From an uncultured SAR86 cluster bacterium (GTDB lineage Bacteria; Pseudomonadota; Gammaproteobacteria; Magnimaribacterales; D2472): a stretch of DNA of 64,000 bases. A program made the position numbers and the translations under genes. The notes under the pieces were generated by a model, which was given only the letters and a program-made list of their open reading frames with translations, made no database searches and was not told the DNA's origin. How positions within the stretch are numbered: position 1 is the stretch's first letter; each line of letters opens with the position of its first letter. Location of the stretch: positions 1 through 64,000 of the forward strand of contig CACLXS010000003.1 in the NCBI GenBank assembly GCA_902610905.1, in the 5' to 3' direction. Shown here one piece after another: positions 61,565-64,000 of this stretch.

Positions 61565-61592
61565 ACCCAGCATATGCTGGGTTTTTTATTTT
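61565..61592 (+). terminator. putative attenuator terminator immediately upstream of argF'
   Basis: ACCCAGCATATGCTGGGT perfect palindrome followed by TTTTTATTTTT. Confidence 0.85.
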
Positions 61593-61600
61593 TATAGCTT

Positions 61601-62602
61601 ATGAAAAATTTTATTACAACTGAAAATTGGTCAAAAAATGAACTCCAAGATATTTTAGATTACGCAAAGGATCTAAAAATCAATAGATTTCAAAAAACTT
61701 TAAAAAATAAATCAATTGGGTTACTTTTCTTTAATCCATCAATGAGAACAAGGACAAGTTTTGAAATTGGTATAAAAGAATTAGGTGGTTTTGCTGTTGT
61801 TCTTCAGCCAGGCAAAGATGCTTGGCCTATAGAATTCAAATTAAACTCTATCATGGACAATGATACAGAAGAACATATTATTGAAGTAGCAAAAGTTCTT
61901 TCAGAATATTGTGACTTAATTGCGATTAGAGCATTTCCTAAATTTCAAAATCTAGAAGAAGATTTTTCTGACAATTTAATTAACAGTTTTGCTAAATATT
62001 CTTCTGTACCAGTTGTAAATATGGAAACCATAACTCATCCATGTCAGGAATTAGCTCATATTTTGACTATGCAAGAAAATTTAGGAGATCTTACTGGAAA
62101 AGATTATCTTTTAACTTGGACATATCATCCAAAACCACTAAATACAGCTGTGGCAAATTCTTCTTTATTAATTGCGAGTAAGTTTGGTATGAATATTAAA
62201 TTATTATGCCCTTCAGAAAAATATATTCTTCATGAAAAATATATAACTGCAGCTAAACAAAATTGTAAATCAAATAATATGAGTTTTGAAATTACTCATG
62301 ATATTGATTATGGCTATGCGTATGCTGACATAGTTTATGCAAAAAGCTGGGGCTCATTGTCCTTTTATGGTAACCCAGAAGAAGAAAAAATTATAAGAGA
62401 CGATTACAAGCACTTCATTGTTGATGGGCACAAAATGTCTAAAACAAACAATGCATTATTTAGTCATTGTTTACCTTTAAGAAGAAATATTAAGGCTACA
62501 GATGAAGTCATGGATGCAAATTATTGTGTTGCAATTCAAGAAGCAGGCAATAGGATGCATGTTCAAAAATCTATGCTTTCAACATTACTAAAGGAAAAAT
62601 AA
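61601..62602 (+). CDS. argF': N-acetylornithine carbamoyltransferase (AOTCase, Xanthomonas-type)
   Basis: FFNPSMRTRTSFEIGIKELGG, VLQPGKDAWPIEF, MDNDTEEHI, NMETITHPCQELAH, TWTYHPKPLNTAVANS, YAKSWGSLSFYGN, FSHCLPLRRNIKATDEVMD resemble Xanthomonas AOTCase as recalled, rather than canonical OTCase. Confidence 0.88.
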   Translation: MKNFITTENWSKNELQDILDYAKDLKINRFQKTLKNKSIGLLFFNPSMRTRTSFEIGIKELGGFAVVLQPGKDAWPIEFKLNSIMDNDTEEHIIEVAKVLSEYCDLIAIRAFPKFQNLEEDFSDNLINSFAKYSSVPVVNMETITHPCQELAHILTMQENLGDLTGKDYLLTWTYHPKPLNTAVANSSLLIASKFGMNIKLLCPSEKYILHEKYITAAKQNCKSNNMSFEITHDIDYGYAYADIVYAKSWGSLSFYGNPEEEKIIRDDYKHFIVDGHKMSKTNNALFSHCLPLRRNIKATDEVMDANYCVAIQEAGNRMHVQKSMLSTLLKEK

Positions 62603-62603
62603 A

Positions 62604-63794
62604 ATGAAAAAAATTGTTTTAGCGTTCTCAGGCGGATTAGATACTAGTTTTTGTGTTCCATATCTAATTGATAAAGATTTTGAGGTACATACCATCTTTG
62701 TTAATAGTGGGGGAATATCTTCAAATGACGAAAAAAAGATATCAAAGAGAGCATATGATCTAGGAGCAAAAAAACATATCAATATTAGTATTGAGAATAG
62801 TCTTTGGAAGCAGATAATCAAACCATTAATTTGGTCGGGATCCTTATATCAAGATAAATATCCAGCACTATGTTCAGATAGATACTTAATAGTTTCAGAA
62901 GCAATAAAACTTTGCAAGAAGCTTAATACAAAATATATTTCTCATGGTTGCACTGGCATGGGAAACGATCAGGTCAGATTTGATTTATCTATTCAAGCAT
63001 TTGGAAACTACAAAACAATTACACCAATAAGAGAAATACAAAATAAGGTAACTGATGTTAGAGGATATGAGCAAGAGTATCTAAAAGCTAAAGGATATAA
63101 AGTTTCGAGTATTCATTCAAAGTACAGTATTAATGAAAATATTATGGGTGCGACTGTTTCTGGGTCTGAAATTGATGATTGGAAGGAGCCATCTAAAGAA
63201 AGCTATATCCTTTGTAATACACCTGATAAATATCCGTTAAAGTCAAAAAAAATTGAAATTGAATTCTTTAAAGGGGAGGCTAAAAAATTAAATGGTAAAT
63301 TAATGAAGGGTCCTGATTTATTAAAAACATTAAATAAAATAGGTGGAAAATATGGTATTGGAAGAGAGATATTTGCAGGAGATACAATAATTGGTATTAA
63401 AGGCAGATTTCTTTTTGAGTCACCTGGTATAGCCATTCTTCAAAGAGCTCATAGAGCTATTGAAGAAGCTATTTTTACGGATAAACAAAATGCCTTTAAG
63501 CCATTAATTGGCAAAAGGTGGGTTGAACTTATATATGGTGGTTTTTACTTTGATCCATTAACTAAAAATCTTGAAAATTTTCTTGAAGATATTGAAAAGC
63601 CAGTAAATGGAAAGGTAAAAGTACTTTTAACCCCAGGAAAAGTTGAAGCTGTAGCAGTTGATTCAAAAAAGATCTTAAAAAGCATAGATGCTGTATATGC
63701 TCAGTCTGCATCATGGGGTGTTGAAGAGTCAACAGGCTTCATAAAACTTTTAGGAAAAAGCACATCAACATGGACAGAAGTTAATAAAAAATAA
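62604..63794 (+). CDS. argG: argininosuccinate synthase
   Basis: [34 protein letters not shown]. Confidence 0.95.
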   Translation: MKKIVLAFSGGLDTSFCVPYLIDKDFEVHTIFVNSGGISSNDEKKISKRAYDLGAKKHINISIENSLWKQIIKPLIWSGSLYQDKYPALCSDRYLIVSEAIKLCKKLNTKYISHGCTGMGNDQVRFDLSIQAFGNYKTITPIREIQNKVTDVRGYEQEYLKAKGYKVSSIHSKYSINENIMGATVSGSEIDDWKEPSKESYILCNTPDKYPLKSKKIEIEFFKGEAKKLNGKLMKGPDLLKTLNKIGGKYGIGREIFAGDTIIGIKGRFLFESPGIAILQRAHRAIEEAIFTDKQNAFKPLIGKRWVELIYGGFYFDPLTKNLENFLEDIEKPVNGKVKVLLTPGKVEAVAVDSKKILKSIDAVYAQSASWGVEESTGFIKLLGKSTSTWTEVNKK

Positions 63795-63801
63795 TTTAGT
63801 A

Positions 63802-64000
63802 ATGAATAAGAGTCTTAAAAAAGATACTATCTTAAAACTTCTCAGTAGCATGAGTAGTGAAAAAGAAATTAGAAAATATCTTGAAAGGTTTTCATCCGAT
63901 GACTATAGGTTTGCAGTTATTAAGGTAGGTGGTGCAGTTATTCAAAGCGATCTTGAAAATTTAGTTTCTTCCTTAGCTTTCCTTAATGAAGTTGGACTTA
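63802..64000 (+). CDS. argB: acetylglutamate kinase or bifunctional NAGS/NAGK, N-terminal part (truncated at window end)
   Basis: ATG at 63802: [78 protein letters not shown] matches the Xanthomonas ArgB-type N-terminus; open at window edge. Confidence 0.85.
   Translation, partial: MNKSLKKDTILKLLSSMSSEKEIRKYLERFSSDDYRFAVIKVGGAVIQSDLENLVSSLAFLNEVGL

Noticed and set aside
1-64000. CRISPR arrays, toxin-antitoxin pairs, restriction-modification or other defence systems
   Set aside because: No regularly spaced repeats and no recognisable Cas, RM or TA proteins in the ORFs; the window is mostly housekeeping genes.

Overview
This is a gene-dense, AT-rich bacterial chromosome segment with many 1-10 bp gene overlaps. 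Gene content and order point to a streamlined marine gammaproteobacterium, possibly SAR86-like; that taxon is an inference. Recognisable blocks are: fimV(partial)-truA-trpFBA-accD-SPOR-cvpA-purF; acnB; umuDC with a near-perfect LexA box; uvrB; purL; alaS-lysC-dihydroorotase-tRNA-Ser; ctlX/rocD-like genes; rpsP-rimM-trmD-rplS-xerD-dsbC-aminotransferase-hom-thrC-prfB-lysS; two acyl-CoA dehydrogenases; a TonB-dependent receptor; and a Xanthomonas-type arginine cluster (argF' = N-acetylornithine carbamoyltransferase, argG, start of argB/argAB). Three tRNA genes (Asn-GTT, Ser-GCT, Leu-TAG) are present. The strongest novel candidate is directly upstream of argF'. It combines a good promoter, a possibly leaderless 14-codon ORF with tandem Arg codons (MLQIKSQLRRAAIL*), mutually exclusive RNA hairpins, and an intrinsic terminator ending about 9 nt before argF'. 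Together these have the architecture of an arginine-sensing transcription attenuator. Other points of interest are acidic low-complexity extensions on both S16 and L19 in one operon, loss of the prfB frameshift site, several housekeeping genes missing from conserved neighbourhoods (folC, csrA, ffh, recJ), and an unlisted 36-aa membrane-type ORF with a strong Shine-Dalgarno. No CRISPR, prophage or transposon was seen.
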